41,038 bases of DNA from an uncultured Marvinbryantia sp. (GTDB lineage Bacteria > Bacillota > Clostridia > Lachnospirales > Lachnospiraceae): assembly GCA_934394985.1 (NCBI GenBank), contig CAKRRF010000022.1, positions 1 to 41,038 on the forward strand. Direction: 5' to 3'. The position numbers and the translations under genes were made by a program. Under the pieces are notes generated by a model. It did not search any database. It was not told the DNA's origin and saw only the letters and a list, made by a program, of their open reading frames with translations. Below are positions 1 through 9,030 of the stretch, in pieces (position 1 is the first letter of the stretch; each line of letters begins with the position of its first letter).

Positions 1-1203
1 GGTTACGCCTGCCGCCAGCTGATCCATTCCGGTCTTAAGATCTGCCGCTCCGCTATCCAGTGAGGATGCTCCATCTGCCAGCTGATTTACTCCTTTGACC
101 AGAGCTCCTTTTTTGCTGTTTAACTGATCCAGACCACTTGACAGCTGATTGATACCATCAATCAAATCACCTTTTTTACTATTCAGTGTCTGTACACCAT
201 CGTTGAGATCACCGGCACCGTCATCCAGCTGGTCAATACCATCCAGCAGATCACCGCAGCCGTCTTTTAATTCCTGTACGCCGTCTGCCAGATCACTGGT
301 TCCATCTACCAGCTGTGTTGCTGCATCCGCAATCTCATCAATCTTGTCTTTCAGATCATCTTCGTCATCGATATCATCCAGTTCCAGTTCATCCAGGCTC
401 AGCGGAGTAGCCACTGTCATAGACATAGACAGGCTGAAATCGGTCACATCTGCTTCTACTTCGAAGCTGTCCGGAATATCCAGATCAATGTCCAGATCAT
501 CCAGAATGTCTGATTTATTTTTTTTGATCTTCAGGCTGTCTTCCAGCCCCGGAAGTCCCACACCGATAACGATGTTCTTATCTCCATCAGAGATGGTTTT
601 ACCATTGTCTACTTTTACATTGGAGAAATTGTCTCCTGGAAGTACCATACCGGTGAATAATACGAATGGTGTGTAGATCTCGCCCTGTTTCATATGATTG
701 GTATACTGATATACCATTTTTACATGACCGCTCTTGCCCGCCAGATCTTCCGGAGAGATCTCCTGTCCATCCAGATAGTAAGTTACTTTTAAGGATACCG
801 GCAGATCTTTTGTGCTGGTTCCCTGATAATAAATATCATTGCCGTTGGCATCCCAGGTGATCTTGTCTCCATCCTGAGAAAATGTCTCATCACCTTTTAC
901 ATTCTTGATATCAGACAGATCACTCTTATCAGAAAGGGAAGTTTCACCATCTGTATTCTTCAGCCAGTCACTGACGATAATCTCCTGTGTCTCACCAGAC
1001 GGAGATGCCTGTACATAGACGGTTTCTTCCTTGGATGTTTCTTTTTTCTCTTTTTCTGTAACAGCTTCTGTTGTGCTTTCTGTTTCTTTTTCTACAGAAG
1101 CAGTCTGATCTGCTGCATAGACACTTCCCATACCTGCATTTGCAATCATAATACCTGTCATAGCCAGAGCCATTGTCTGTGTAATCTTTTTATTTCTGTT
1201 CAT
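1..1203 (-). CDS. Secreted heptad-repeat protein (LxxG repeats), N-terminal part, cut by window edge
   Basis: The frame is open from an ATG at 1203 to base 1 (401 residues visible), so the C-terminus lies outside. An AGGAGG lies about 10 nt before the start. Residues 1-31 are a signal peptide (basic start, hydrophobic MALAMTGIMIANAG, AYA-like cleavage site). A Glu/Thr-rich linker follows, then a beta-rich middle. From about residue 295 there is a run of heptads with the pattern LxxGxxxLxxG (LADGVQELKDG, LLDGIDQLDDG and so on), as in YhgE/Pip-like and X-X-X-Leu-X-X-Gly repeat proteins. Those usually form long coiled coils between membrane segments in surface or export proteins, so C-terminal membrane helices may lie beyond the edge. 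It follows the DUF308 gene on the same strand with a 75-bp gap and is probably co-transcribed with it. Function unknown. Confidence 0.8.
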   Translation of the reverse strand, partial: MNRNKKITQTMALAMTGIMIANAGMGSVYAADQTASVEKETESTTEAVTEKEKKETSKEETVYVQASPSGETQEIIVSDWLKNTDGETSLSDKSDLSDIKNVKGDETFSQDGDKITWDANGNDIYYQGTSTKDLPVSLKVTYYLDGQEISPEDLAGKSGHVKMVYQYTNHMKQGEIYTPFVLFTGMVLPGDNFSNVKVDNGKTISDGDKNIVIGVGLPGLEDSLKIKKNKSDILDDLDIDLDIPDSFEVEADVTDFSLSMSMTVATPLSLDELELDDIDDEDDLKDKIDEIADAATQLVDGTSDLADGVQELKDGCGDLLDGIDQLDDGAGDLNDGVQTLNSKKGDLIDGINQLSSGLDQLNSKKGALVKGVNQLADGASSLDSGAADLKTGMDQLAAGVT

Positions 1204-1278
1204 AATCTGTGCTCCTCCTAACTGATTTTTACTTACAATTCGTAACTGTTCAGTACCTTCACAGTGGGTTCTGAATAG

Positions 1279-1851
1279 TTACTCCAATTCTTTATAATCA
1301 ACATCTATCACTTTTTTTTCTGACACTTTTACTGTATAAATAGCAACCCAGAGATTCTGCACACCATCAATCAGCAATGTCACACCCAACAGCATCATCA
1401 TGGCTACTGCACTCTCAAACGGTTTGAAGATCAGTAAAAGTCCGCATGCGCTGGTGGCTACAGCCAGAACTATCATCATCCACCAGGTACTCAGCCCAAA
1501 TGTTCTCGCATCCATGGCTGTCTGAATTCGAAGTACCCCTTCTACCAGAACGAAGATTCCCATAATGATCGGTAAGATTGAAATAATATGTTCCGGATGA
1601 ATGATAAACACAAGACCCAGCAAAATGGATAAGATGCCAAAGGCAAGGTCAAACTGAAATGCCAGACGGTACAAATCTTTCGAAAAATATCCCACCAGCT
1701 TGACTGCTCCGCCGATGATCAACATGGCACCTATTAAATAGCATAACACTGATAATGACATCGCAGGCCAGATCAACAGCACCAGCCCAAGTACCAGCAT
1801 GATCACAGATATGGTGATGTAAGCATGTTTTGCTTTTTTGATCAGATCCAT
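1279..1851 (-). CDS. DUF308 (HdeD-like) membrane protein
   Basis: 190 aa. It has six hydrophobic segments (about residues 10-30, 35-55, 65-85, 90-110, 122-142, 147-170), spaced in pairs as in the DUF308/HdeD family, and ends in a short charged cytoplasmic tail. HdeD in E. coli is linked to acid resistance; the Firmicutes members have no assigned biochemical role. The start at 1851 has AAAGGAGG at a good distance. It lies between a TetR gene and the secreted heptad-repeat gene on one strand, with a candidate operator just upstream (1922-1940), so it is probably the first gene of a TetR-controlled unit. Confidence 0.85.
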   Translation of the reverse strand: MDLIKKAKHAYITISVIMLVLGLVLLIWPAMSLSVLCYLIGAMLIIGGAVKLVGYFSKDLYRLAFQFDLAFGILSILLGLVFIIHPEHIISILPIIMGIFVLVEGVLRIQTAMDARTFGLSTWWMMIVLAVATSACGLLLIFKPFESAVAMMMLLGVTLLIDGVQNLWVAIYTVKVSEKKVIDVDYKELE

Positions 1852-1921
1852 AACTGCCTCCTTTCTGACTTTTTCTTTGTCCTTCTCTTTCTTTGTACGT
1901 GTTACAGCTTAACGTAATTTA

Positions 1922-1940
1922 TGACCATATTCTACGGTCA
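1922..1940 (-). promoter_or_regulatory. Candidate TetR operator upstream of the DUF308 gene
   Basis: A 19-bp imperfect palindrome with arms TGACC and GGTCA and inner TA/TA matches (14 of 19 positions symmetric). It sits between the tetR terminator and the DUF308 start. The size and position suit a TetR-family dimer. Inference only. Confidence 0.35.
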
Positions 1941-1977
1941 AAAAAAGCTCCCTGCACAATTTTTGTGCACGGAGCCC
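1941..1977 (-). terminator. Rho-independent terminator of the TetR gene
   Basis: Read on the minus strand, GGGCTCCGTGCAC and GTGCAGGGAGC form a GC-rich stem around an A/T loop, followed by six T. It lies 39 bp after the tetR stop codon. Confidence 0.85.
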
Positions 1978-2015
1978 GATTTGCCTAAATATCTGATATC
2001 TTTTTTAATTTTCAG

Positions 2016-2576
2016 TCAATTGTTCGCAATTGCATTTTCCAACATCTTTTCAGTCGTTCCCTCCAGGCAGGTCCAGATCCTGTCTACTATGTATTCCGGG
2101 TCATCCTTCATACCACCATCCAGCCACTGAAGGATCATCCCTACAAATGCACACTTGTAAAAATCTGATATCAGCCTGATATCTTCTGCCTTCACCGGCA
2201 TATCTTCTGCCTGTTTTTTAACAAAATCATGCATAATCCTTCCCATGACCTGATAAAAATAAGTATCAATCTTTCGTCTGCTCAACGAATTGTAAATATG
2301 ATAAATACCCCTTTTATTCTTCAGTGCAAAAGAACAGGACTCCAGTATCGAATCCTTCCAGGACTGTTCATCCAGATTTTCTGTCAGTACTCTCTGCGTC
2401 TCGTTTGTCAGAATCTCATCCAGCAATGCATAGATATCGCTGTAGTGATAATAAAATGTATTCCGGTTCACTCCACAGTCTTCTACGATATCCTTCACCG
2501 TAATCTTATCAAACGGAACCTGATTGATCAACTTCATAAATGACTCTGTAATCGCTCTTTTGGTCAGCTGCGACAT
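2016..2576 (-). CDS. TetR/AcrR family transcriptional regulator
   Basis: 186 aa. The N-terminal helix-turn-helix is typical of TetR proteins (about residues 8-50: ITVKDIVEDCGVNRNTFYYHY). The C-terminal ligand domain resembles the TetR_C type found in DhaS-like Firmicutes regulators. The gene ends at its own terminator and precedes the DUF308 and heptad-repeat genes on the same strand, so it may repress them and itself. The ligand cannot be inferred. The start at 2576 gives the usual family length. Confidence 0.88.
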   Translation of the reverse strand: MSQLTKRAITESFMKLINQVPFDKITVKDIVEDCGVNRNTFYYHYSDIYALLDEILTNETQRVLTENLDEQSWKDSILESCSFALKNKRGIYHIYNSLSRRKIDTYFYQVMGRIMHDFVKKQAEDMPVKAEDIRLISDFYKCAFVGMILQWLDGGMKDDPEYIVDRIWTCLEGTTEKMLENAIANN

Positions 2577-2694
2577 GCCTGTTCCTCCATGATCTGTTCT
2601 AAGGAAGATCTTCTTGTTCTGTTAGATATTCCTAATACAGCGTGATTATATCATTATTTTTCCTGCTGTACCAGTTTTTTTTCCGTTTTTATAC

Positions 2695-3264
2695 TTATTT
2701 AAGATTCATCAGTCTGTCATTCAGCTTACGGTAAACATGTTTCTGAAACCATTCTTCCGTTGATGCAGCTATGGCATCCTCCAGAGAAAACCAGGCTACA
2801 TTACTGTTCTCATCTGCTTTGATCCGAAGTTCATCCGTTTCTTCTGCCTGAAGAAGATAGGTTATATTCAGATGAAGATGGGAAGATACATAGGCTCCCC
2901 GCTTCACATGTCCGTCTACCGTCAGCACTTCCAGTGAATATATCTGCTCAGAAACAGGAGTCACATGATGGATTCCGCTCTCTTCTTTTGCCTCTTTTAT
3001 GGCGACTTTCAGCAAGTCCTGTTCCCCGTCCGCATGACCTCCCAGCCAGGACCAGGACTGGTAAATATTGTGATAAACCATCAGGACTTTTGTACGCTCC
3101 CGATTCACAATCCATGCGGAAGCTGTCATATGCGCCAGTCTGTTGTCTCTGGTAAAAATATCCTTTTGTGTTTCAAGGCAATGAAGAATCAGTTCTTTGT
3201 CCCGTTCTTCCTGTTCATTTCCCGGCTGAAAATCACGAATCTGTTCTGTCAGGGTATATTCCAT
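2695..3264 (-). CDS. NUDIX hydrolase
   Basis: 189 aa from the ATG at 3264, which has AGGAGG 6-7 nt upstream. A longer frame to 3321 would overlap the upstream permease gene and lacks a ribosome site. The NUDIX box is visible (GGHADGEQDLLKVAIKEAKEE), matching GX5EX7REUXEEXGU with Q for the first E and K for R. Such enzymes cleave nucleoside diphosphates linked to another moiety; the substrate is unknown. It is the last gene of an operon behind an ABC-2 exporter, 10 bp after the permease stop. Confidence 0.85.
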   Translation of the reverse strand: MEYTLTEQIRDFQPGNEQEERDKELILHCLETQKDIFTRDNRLAHMTASAWIVNRERTKVLMVYHNIYQSWSWLGGHADGEQDLLKVAIKEAKEESGIHHVTPVSEQIYSLEVLTVDGHVKRGAYVSSHLHLNITYLLQAEETDELRIKADENSNVAWFSLEDAIAASTEEWFQKHVYRKLNDRLMNLK

Positions 3265-3274
3265 CTTTTTCCTC

Positions 3275-4006
3275 CTACAGATTTTTCTTCTTATACAAGA
3301 AGGCAAACGCCAGTGCGCCAAATACCACCATATATGCTGTCAGAATCAGTACACCGGTATAGCCACACTTCTCCCCTGCTGCAATCGTTCGCAGCATGGC
3401 GCTGGTCTGAGACAACGGAAGTGCACCAATCACTTCCCGCAGTCCATGCGGCATCTGATCCGTAGAAAAAAATGTATTACATAAATATGCCATCGGCATA
3501 ATAATATAATTCGAAAATCTCGGCACATCTGTATGATTCTTCGCATAGAACGATACCACTACTCCGATCGTAGAGAATACTGCTCCGTCCAGAAACATAA
3601 CCAGGAAAGAGTAACCGTTAAAGACCAGTCCGGTACCGATCGGTATCGTCAGCACCAGAATCACAATTCCTGCGTATAGTCCGCGAAGACTTCCACCAAT
3701 GATCTGACCTACAATAAACTGCCATAAAGGCGTTGGTGATATCATCACCTGATCAAATGCTTTTTCATACAGACGCTGTACATTCAGATTCTGTGCAATT
3801 GCATTAAAGCTTCCATTCATCGTAGTCAATGCAACCACACCCGGAATCAGGAAATTCAGATAAGACTGTCCATTTGATATCGTACGGATCCCCATCCCGA
3901 ATACAACCAGATACATCAATGGTGCAATCATGGCGGCAAGTGTTATTTTATAAAAATCTCTGCGAAATTCCCGCCATTTTTCCCAGAGTATTGTAATGAT
4001 TCCCAT
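3275..4006 (-). CDS. ABC-2 type transporter permease
   Basis: 243 aa with about six membrane helices and the ABC-2 membrane fold (N-terminal amphipathic segment, FLIPGVVALTTMNGSFNA, then MISPTPLWQFIVGQIIGG, then MPMAYLCNTFFSTDQMP), most like NodJ/DrrB-type exporter permeases. It follows the ATPase gene by 18 bp and clearly pairs with it to export a drug, lipid or polysaccharide. Substrate unknown. Confidence 0.88.
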   Translation of the reverse strand: MGIITILWEKWREFRRDFYKITLAAMIAPLMYLVVFGMGIRTISNGQSYLNFLIPGVVALTTMNGSFNAIAQNLNVQRLYEKAFDQVMISPTPLWQFIVGQIIGGSLRGLYAGIVILVLTIPIGTGLVFNGYSFLVMFLDGAVFSTIGVVVSFYAKNHTDVPRFSNYIIMPMAYLCNTFFSTDQMPHGLREVIGALPLSQTSAMLRTIAAGEKCGYTGVLILTAYMVVFGALAFAFLYKKKNL

Positions 4007-4024
4007 AGTACTGTTCTCCTGCTT

Positions 4025-4858
4025 TTAATTCTTCTTTCCTGCACGTTCCACAAAAACATCCTCGAGAGTCGTATCCCGTAAAGCACATTTGCCATCCAGC
4101 TCCGACAGCCATGCAATTGCCTCTGCCCGTTCATGAAAATATCGGCTCGTCGTTCCTGCAGCTGTCATATGGTCTACCGCATAACAGCCCAGTGTATCTA
4201 TCATACCCTGTGGCGTATTGACTTCCTCCAGTCTGCCATGCTGCATCATCGCTACCCGCTCACACAGGGACTGCGCTTCTTCCATATAATGAGTGGTCAG
4301 CAGAATCGTCAGATTCTTGTCATTCAACTGACGAAGCAGACTCCACATCTGTCTTCGTGAAAGGGCATCCATACCTGCTGTCGGTTCGTCCAGAAGTAAA
4401 ATCTCCGGATCAGTCAGCAAGGCGCGACAGACCATAAGCTTACGCTTCATACCACCGGACAGATGACGCACCTTTCTTCCTCGAAATGGAAGCAGTTCAC
4501 AGAACTCCAGCAATTCTTCCGATTTCTCTCTGATTTTTTTCACCGGCATGAAATACAGTCTTCCCTGATATTCCATAATTTCGTCCATTGTCATATCCTG
4601 GCGCATGGAATATTCCTGTGTGATAACACTGATCTTCCTCTTCAGTGCTGTATTCTTTCTGCTCAGCCGCTCTCCGTCAATAAAAATCTCTCCCTGTGTC
4701 GGAAGCAATAAAGTGGAAAGCATGCTGATCGTCGTGGTTTTTCCAGCCCCATTTGGCCCCAGAAGTCCAAAAAACTCACCTGTATTTATCGTCAGGCTCA
4801 AATCATCTACCGCTGTAAAGTCATCAAATTTTTTTGTAAGATTCTTAATTTCTATCAT
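4025..4858 (-). CDS. ABC transporter ATP-binding protein (exporter)
   Basis: 277 aa from the ATG at 4858 (GGAG 7 nt upstream). An open frame continues upstream to 4951 but overlaps the promoter, so it is not coding. Walker A GPNGAGKTT (about residues 35-43), Q-loop TQEYSMRQD, signature LSGGMKRKL, Walker B ILLLDEPTAGMD and H-loop TTHYMEEA are all present, as in the DrrA/CcmA/NodI class. The C-terminus (TLEDVFVERAG) is typical of these exporters. First gene of the ATPase-permease-NUDIX operon. Confidence 0.92.
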   Translation of the reverse strand: MIEIKNLTKKFDDFTAVDDLSLTINTGEFFGLLGPNGAGKTTTISMLSTLLLPTQGEIFIDGERLSRKNTALKRKISVITQEYSMRQDMTMDEIMEYQGRLYFMPVKKIREKSEELLEFCELLPFRGRKVRHLSGGMKRKLMVCRALLTDPEILLLDEPTAGMDALSRRQMWSLLRQLNDKNLTILLTTHYMEEAQSLCERVAMMQHGRLEEVNTPQGMIDTLGCYAVDHMTAAGTTSRYFHERAEAIAWLSELDGKCALRDTTLEDVFVERAGKKN

Positions 4859-4922
4859 CGTTTTCTCCGCATATCTGAAATACCCAAATTGTATGTCATG
4901 GGCGTACAGCCCATAGATTTTT

Positions 4923-4951
4923 ATTATACTATTATCTGTTTTTTTTTTCAA
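4923..4951 (-). promoter_or_regulatory. Sigma-A promoter of the ABC exporter operon
   Basis: On the minus strand, TTGAAA at 4951-4946 and TATAAT at 4928-4923 are separated by 17 bp. The start codon lies about 60 bp downstream. Confidence 0.65.
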
Positions 4952-4969
4952 TGAAATAACTGAGATTTC

Positions 4970-4998
4970 TTTACACTTTTGTAAGGGTGTGCTATCAT
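4970..4998 (+). promoter_or_regulatory. Sigma-A promoter of the anchored secreted protein gene
   Basis: TTTACA at 4970-4975 and TATCAT at 4993-4998 with a 17-bp spacer, about 36 bp before the ATG at 5035. Confidence 0.55.
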
Positions 4999-5034
4999 AT
5001 AGGAATTGGATTATTTTAAGAAAGCGAGTTTATC

Positions 5035-5766
5035 ATGAAACAGAAACATATATTAAAGCGAATCGTTCTGCCACTGTTTTTTACCGCTCTGATCTGTCCC
5101 TGCTCTGTCGATGCTGATGCATCTGCACAATCGGGAGATTATTCTGTCACAATCGGAGACGGTGCTTCTTCTTTTTCTCTGGAGCACGCAACGGTAGATA
5201 CCGACAGTGATCATCTAGACATCACACTGAGCCCGGAAGATTATGCAGAACTGGCATCCGCCTTTGCTTCCTCTGCAGACGACAGTGAAGATAAGAATCC
5301 AGAAGCACACACACCGGCAGATCCTGTTACTTTAGATCAGGAAGACGGTACCTATGCGATTGAACTGAGTATCACCGGTGGCAGCGGAAAGGCAAGTGTC
5401 GTATCTCCTACTATTCTCACCGTAGAAAACGGACAGGCTTATGCAGAGATTACCTGGAGCAGTTCCAATTATGATTATATGGTGGTAGCCGGAAATACTT
5501 ATCTGAATGAATCTGAAGAAGGGATGGCTTCCAAATTCCATATCCCGATTACCAAAATGGATGAGGAGATGTCCGTCATTGCAGATACCACAGCCATGGG
5601 TACTCCTCACGAAGTAAATTATGCGCTCACCTTCTATTCCGAATCGATCGGATCCACCAGTCAGATGCCACGGGAAGCCGCAAAACGGGTCGTCATCATG
5701 GCTCTCATCATCATCGTTGGAGGCGGAATCTTAAACCGCTATGTGAATAAAAGAAAGAAAAAATAA
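5035..5766 (+). CDS. Secreted protein with C-terminal membrane anchor, possible NEAT-like domain
   Basis: 243 aa. Signal peptide at residues 1-30 (KRIVLPLFFTALICPCSVDADA). The middle is acidic and low complexity. A beta-rich domain at about 105-210 carries ENGQAYAEITWSSSNYDYMVV and DTTAMGTPHEVNYALTF, then a membrane helix (about 219-236) and a basic KRKKK tail. The layout is that of a surface-displayed protein held by one helix. The beta domain has a weak resemblance to NEAT/heme-binding modules of Firmicutes, but no heme-binding Tyr pair can be assigned with confidence. It is a single gene with its own promoter and a bidirectional terminator. Confidence 0.7.
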   Translation: MKQKHILKRIVLPLFFTALICPCSVDADASAQSGDYSVTIGDGASSFSLEHATVDTDSDHLDITLSPEDYAELASAFASSADDSEDKNPEAHTPADPVTLDQEDGTYAIELSITGGSGKASVVSPTILTVENGQAYAEITWSSSNYDYMVVAGNTYLNESEEGMASKFHIPITKMDEEMSVIADTTAMGTPHEVNYALTFYSESIGSTSQMPREAAKRVVIMALIIIVGGGILNRYVNKRKKK

Positions 5767-5775
5767 AACGATAAA

Positions 5776-5815
5776 AAATGCATTTCGTATTCCTGTTTCG
5801 ATACGAAATGCATTT
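5776..5815. terminator. Bidirectional terminator between convergent genes
   Basis: A perfect 15-bp stem (AAATGCATTTCGTAT and its complement) around a 10-nt loop, with T-rich tails on both strands. It lies between the stops at 5766 (+) and 5819 (-). Confidence 0.85.
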
Positions 5816-5818
5816 CTT

Positions 5819-6322
5819 TTATACTTCAAATACTTTTTTTATACTGTCATAATGCAGAAATATCCCCTGTTCTGCCAGCTCACGGATCTCTCCGGCTGTA
5901 GCCAGACGATATCCGTCTGTCTCTTCGCTCTGAAGATGCAGATCTGCTTCCTGAAAATCTACCGTATAACGATAAATATCTACAAAATAATTATCTCCCT
6001 CTCCGGGATTTTCTCTTTTATAGGAAAACTGATAACCACCTTCACATCCCGTTACATCCAGTCCGGTTTCTTCACGGATTTCTCTGCACACTGCTTCTTC
6101 CGAAGACTCTCCTGCCTGTGCTGCTCCGCCGGATACTTCCCACCAGCCCGGAGCCCAGGCTTTGGTCATTACTCTTCTGGTAATCAAAAACTTCTGATCC
6201 GGTCGCATGATAACCCCCAGCACTGTCAGATGATATTCTCCGTCTTTCAGACACCAGTCGTTGCGCTGCATGGTCCGTCCCGTTTTCCTCTTTTCGCTGT
6301 CATAAATATCCCAGAATTCCAT
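5819..6322 (-). CDS. NUDIX hydrolase
   Basis: 167 aa from the ATG at 6322. An in-frame GTG four codons upstream overlaps the GAGGAG ribosome site and is rejected. The NUDIX box is intact (GGAAQAGESSEEAVCREIREE). The N-terminus EFWDIYDSEKRKTGR resembles isopentenyl-diphosphate-isomerase-like and 8-oxo-dGTPase-like NUDIX proteins. Substrate unknown. It is convergent with the preceding secreted-protein gene and followed closely by NudC on the same strand. Confidence 0.87.
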   Translation of the reverse strand: MEFWDIYDSEKRKTGRTMQRNDWCLKDGEYHLTVLGVIMRPDQKFLITRRVMTKAWAPGWWEVSGGAAQAGESSEEAVCREIREETGLDVTGCEGGYQFSYKRENPGEGDNYFVDIYRYTVDFQEADLHLQSEETDGYRLATAGEIRELAEQGIFLHYDSIKKVFEV

Positions 6323-6398
6323 TGTTCTCCTCACTTTCCTGATCTTCCTCTCCGATCAGTCAACGCTCTCTTTTCTTTCGTCTGACATTTGCAGTTTG

Positions 6399-7226
6399 CT
6401 ACAGACATCCATGCTTAAATCTGCGAATCATTTCCCTGGTCAGACTGCTGTAGTCCTCAATCTCCGGTATTTCATCCGGTGTCAGCCATCTGGCCAGTCC
6501 CAGCTCGGTCTCATCCAGATGGATCTGATCACTGCCATCCAGCTTTGCTGTAAATCCAACCATCAGATTTCCTACAAAACCCCACGGCTGACTGGCATAA
6601 TATCGAATATCTTTGACCTTGATACCTACCTCTTCCATCAGCTCCCTCTGTACACATTCTTCCAGTGTCTCACCAATCTCTACAAAACCGGCTACCAGCG
6701 CATACTGATCTTTTGTTTTCCCCGCATACTTTGTCAGTAGCAGCCGATTGTTATCATCTGTCACCGCAACGATGATCGCAGGGGAAATCTTCGGAAACAT
6801 CACATTACCACAGGATGGACAGCGCATCATTCGCTCTTTTTTATCATGTACCGTCTTCGTACCACATTTTCCGCAGTACTGTACAGAATTATGCCACTGA
6901 CTCAGATGCATGGCAGTCATCAGTGCAAATGCTTCTGCCGTTGGCTGCTTATCACGTATCTCTTTCCATTCCTTCCATTCTGCACCCGGCACTTCGATTT
7001 CTCTGGTCTCATCTGCCAGAAAATAGTCATTTCCACTAATATCAAACAGGTAAGTACACTCCCCTGCCAGTGCTTTTACTTCCTTATATAATGGCCAGGA
7101 AAGTTCTCCATCCTGTATCCGCACCAGCATCTTTCTGCCGCTGCAAAAACAAATTCTGCTGTCCGGCTGCACTTCTTTATCATGATACTGATTGTCCATA
7201 TGTTCCGGAGCAATTTCATGAATCAT
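6399..7226 (-). CDS. nudC: NAD(+) diphosphatase NudC
   Basis: 275 aa from the ATG at 7226 (AAGGAGG, 10-nt spacer). A GTG at 7247 overlaps that site and is rejected. It hydrolyses NADH/NAD+ to NMN(H) and AMP, and the family also removes NAD caps from RNA. Visible are a four-Cys zinc ribbon (CGKCG, CPSCG), the NUDIX box GFVEIGETLEECVQRELMEE and the NudC-specific SQPW motif after it. Its start is 19 bp past the stop of the C_GCAxxG_C_C gene upstream, so the two are probably co-transcribed. Confidence 0.93.
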   Translation of the reverse strand: MIHEIAPEHMDNQYHDKEVQPDSRICFCSGRKMLVRIQDGELSWPLYKEVKALAGECTYLFDISGNDYFLADETREIEVPGAEWKEWKEIRDKQPTAEAFALMTAMHLSQWHNSVQYCGKCGTKTVHDKKERMMRCPSCGNVMFPKISPAIIVAVTDDNNRLLLTKYAGKTKDQYALVAGFVEIGETLEECVQRELMEEVGIKVKDIRYYASQPWGFVGNLMVGFTAKLDGSDQIHLDETELGLARWLTPDEIPEIEDYSSLTREMIRRFKHGCL

Positions 7227-7243
7227 ACTTTGGCTCCTCCTTC

Positions 7244-7645
7244 TCACATCTGATATACTTCATCCAGAATCTCTGCAATCTTATAAATCGTATGGTAACA
7301 CCGCTCGTCTTTGCTGTAAAACTGCGGGCGAAGATCCTTGCAGTTCTCGGAACCATATGCTTCCCGCACTTTACGGATATAGGTTCTGACCATATTCATC
7401 ATCTCCGGACTGGTATGTCCGCCATCACCTTCCACAAACTTATAGCTAAGTGCTGCGCTTCCACCTGTGACCGCGCCACAGACAATCGCGCATCCCATAC
7501 CGCCGCCAAAACATCCCATCGTACGGATCACATCCTCTGAAACATGCAATCCCCAGGCTTCTGCCGCTGCACTAAAGACTGCCTCTGCGCAGTTATAATT
7601 CGTTTCTTTATAATATTTTTCAAGATAATCTGTTACTTTTGCCAT
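7244..7645 (-). CDS. C_GCAxxG_C_C family redox-type protein
   Basis: 133 aa. It carries the family signature: an early Cys (NYNCAEAV, C19), then MGCFGGGMGCAIVCGAVTGG (C45, C52, C56) and a later Cys near ERCYH. Members are small, found mainly in strict anaerobes and thought to bind metal or act in redox; no activity is established. It is followed directly by nudC on the same strand. Confidence 0.88.
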   Translation of the reverse strand: MAKVTDYLEKYYKETNYNCAEAVFSAAAEAWGLHVSEDVIRTMGCFGGGMGCAIVCGAVTGGSAALSYKFVEGDGGHTSPEMMNMVRTYIRKVREAYGSENCKDLRPQFYSKDERCYHTIYKIAEILDEVYQM

Positions 7646-7684
7646 TTTTTCTCCTTACCCAAAGGCATAGGTACCGCCTCTGTG

Positions 7685-8953
7685 TCAATCCAGTCTGCCT
7701 GTTTCAACGTTTTCTTTTTTCTGAAATACCTCCGGTATTTCCAGCACAAGCTCCTCCGGCAGCATCTCTATATTTCGTACATCCGTCTGTCCGCATACAT
7801 TACAGATACGAATCTTTTCTCCTGTCTTTGTCCTGGTCGGTTCTGCAGTAACTGTCCAGTCGGACCATGCATGTCCGTTACATGGCACTGCTTCCTGTGC
7901 CATCAATACCTCACCGCACACTTCACAGTGACTTCCTGATGTCAGCCCCATTCTGGTACAGGTAGCGGACACCATACTGTCTGTGACTGCTGAATGATCC
8001 AACATCTCTGCATTTGGATTATAATACTGATATACCTGATCAATAGAGTTATAAAATCCATCTCCTACATTCATCACCCAGGTTGCATCCTGAGCACAGT
8101 CCAGTACCAGATATGCCGAATCAGATACCTTACCGATCAATACCACATAATGTCCCAGCTGAGAATACGTCGGTAAATGCACAATCAGTGGACTGTACTG
8201 TCCGCGTCCATGAATATACTGCTCCATACCTCCTGCCACATCCGGTGAAAGATCTGTCACGCCCCATCCGGTGAAAAAAGTCAATCCTCCATGTGCATCC
8301 AATATCTGCTGTGGTGTCAGATTCACTCCCACATAAGATAATGCCATAGAAATACTGGCTGTACCACATTCGATATCTGCCTGATTGCCCCATCCGCCCC
8401 AGTAACTCCAGTCAAACAGACCACTTCCTGTCAACTGAGAAATATAACGGATCGTTCCCACCTGCACATTCGAATCATATCCATATCGAATCTTTGCATA
8501 AGAAGTACAGGTAGCCTGTTCACCATTAATAGCGATCCAGTCACCATCCGGAATCTCAATTCTGTAGAGCTGATTTTTCTCCTGCTTCTCCAGTGCGTTC
8601 TGCAGATTGCTCACGATCGGACTTGGATCCTGCTCCGGACGATACTCCGGTTCAAACACCATCTCTTCTTCCGATTCACTCTCCGGCTCAGTTGTCAGGA
8701 TCTCGTCTTCGATCTCAGACTCCGTTTTTTCTTCTGTATCTTCTTCTGTCAGATTTTCCTGATTCTGTACCTCGGCTTCTGTGGCTTGCGCAGATTCAGT
8801 CAATGGATCTGCATCTTCTTTTTCCGTAATTCTTTCGGCTGTTGTTTCTTTCTGAACCTGTTCTGCCAGAACCACACTTCCCGATCCCACATATACTGCA
8901 GACATCGTCATCGCTGCCAGAACAGCTGCCTGTATTTTTTTCCTTTTCCTCAT
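7685..8953 (-). CDS. Secreted C39-like cysteine protease with zinc-ribbon repeats
   Basis: 422 aa. Signal peptide at 1-30 (KRKKIQAAVLAAMTMSAVYVG, cleavage near VLA). An acidic Glu/Thr-rich linker runs from 33 to 110. The peptidase C39-like papain fold has probable catalytic Cys196 (ECGTASISMALSY), His268 (LGHYVVLIG) and Asp285 (YLVLDCAQD). Two CxxC pairs follow (HCEVCGE, ICNVCGQ), which are treble-clef-like ribbons often seen at the ends of secreted Lachnospiraceae proteins. It may process peptides or act on the wall. No anchor motif is seen, so it is probably released or held by the acidic linker. Confidence 0.82.
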   Translation of the reverse strand: MRKRKKIQAAVLAAMTMSAVYVGSGSVVLAEQVQKETTAERITEKEDADPLTESAQATEAEVQNQENLTEEDTEEKTESEIEDEILTTEPESESEEEMVFEPEYRPEQDPSPIVSNLQNALEKQEKNQLYRIEIPDGDWIAINGEQATCTSYAKIRYGYDSNVQVGTIRYISQLTGSGLFDWSYWGGWGNQADIECGTASISMALSYVGVNLTPQQILDAHGGLTFFTGWGVTDLSPDVAGGMEQYIHGRGQYSPLIVHLPTYSQLGHYVVLIGKVSDSAYLVLDCAQDATWVMNVGDGFYNSIDQVYQYYNPNAEMLDHSAVTDSMVSATCTRMGLTSGSHCEVCGEVLMAQEAVPCNGHAWSDWTVTAEPTRTKTGEKIRICNVCGQTDVRNIEMLPEELVLEIPEVFQKKENVETGRLD

Positions 8954-9030
8954 ATATTCTTTTTATTTCTTCCCCGTTTTGATATCAAACACATTTAAAA
9001 AAATGATATCATATTCTCCTCACAATTACA

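Noticed and set aside
4859..4951. N-terminal extension of the exporter ATPase
   Set aside because: It covers the -10 of the promoter and lacks a ribosome site; the domain starts at MIEIKNLTKKF.
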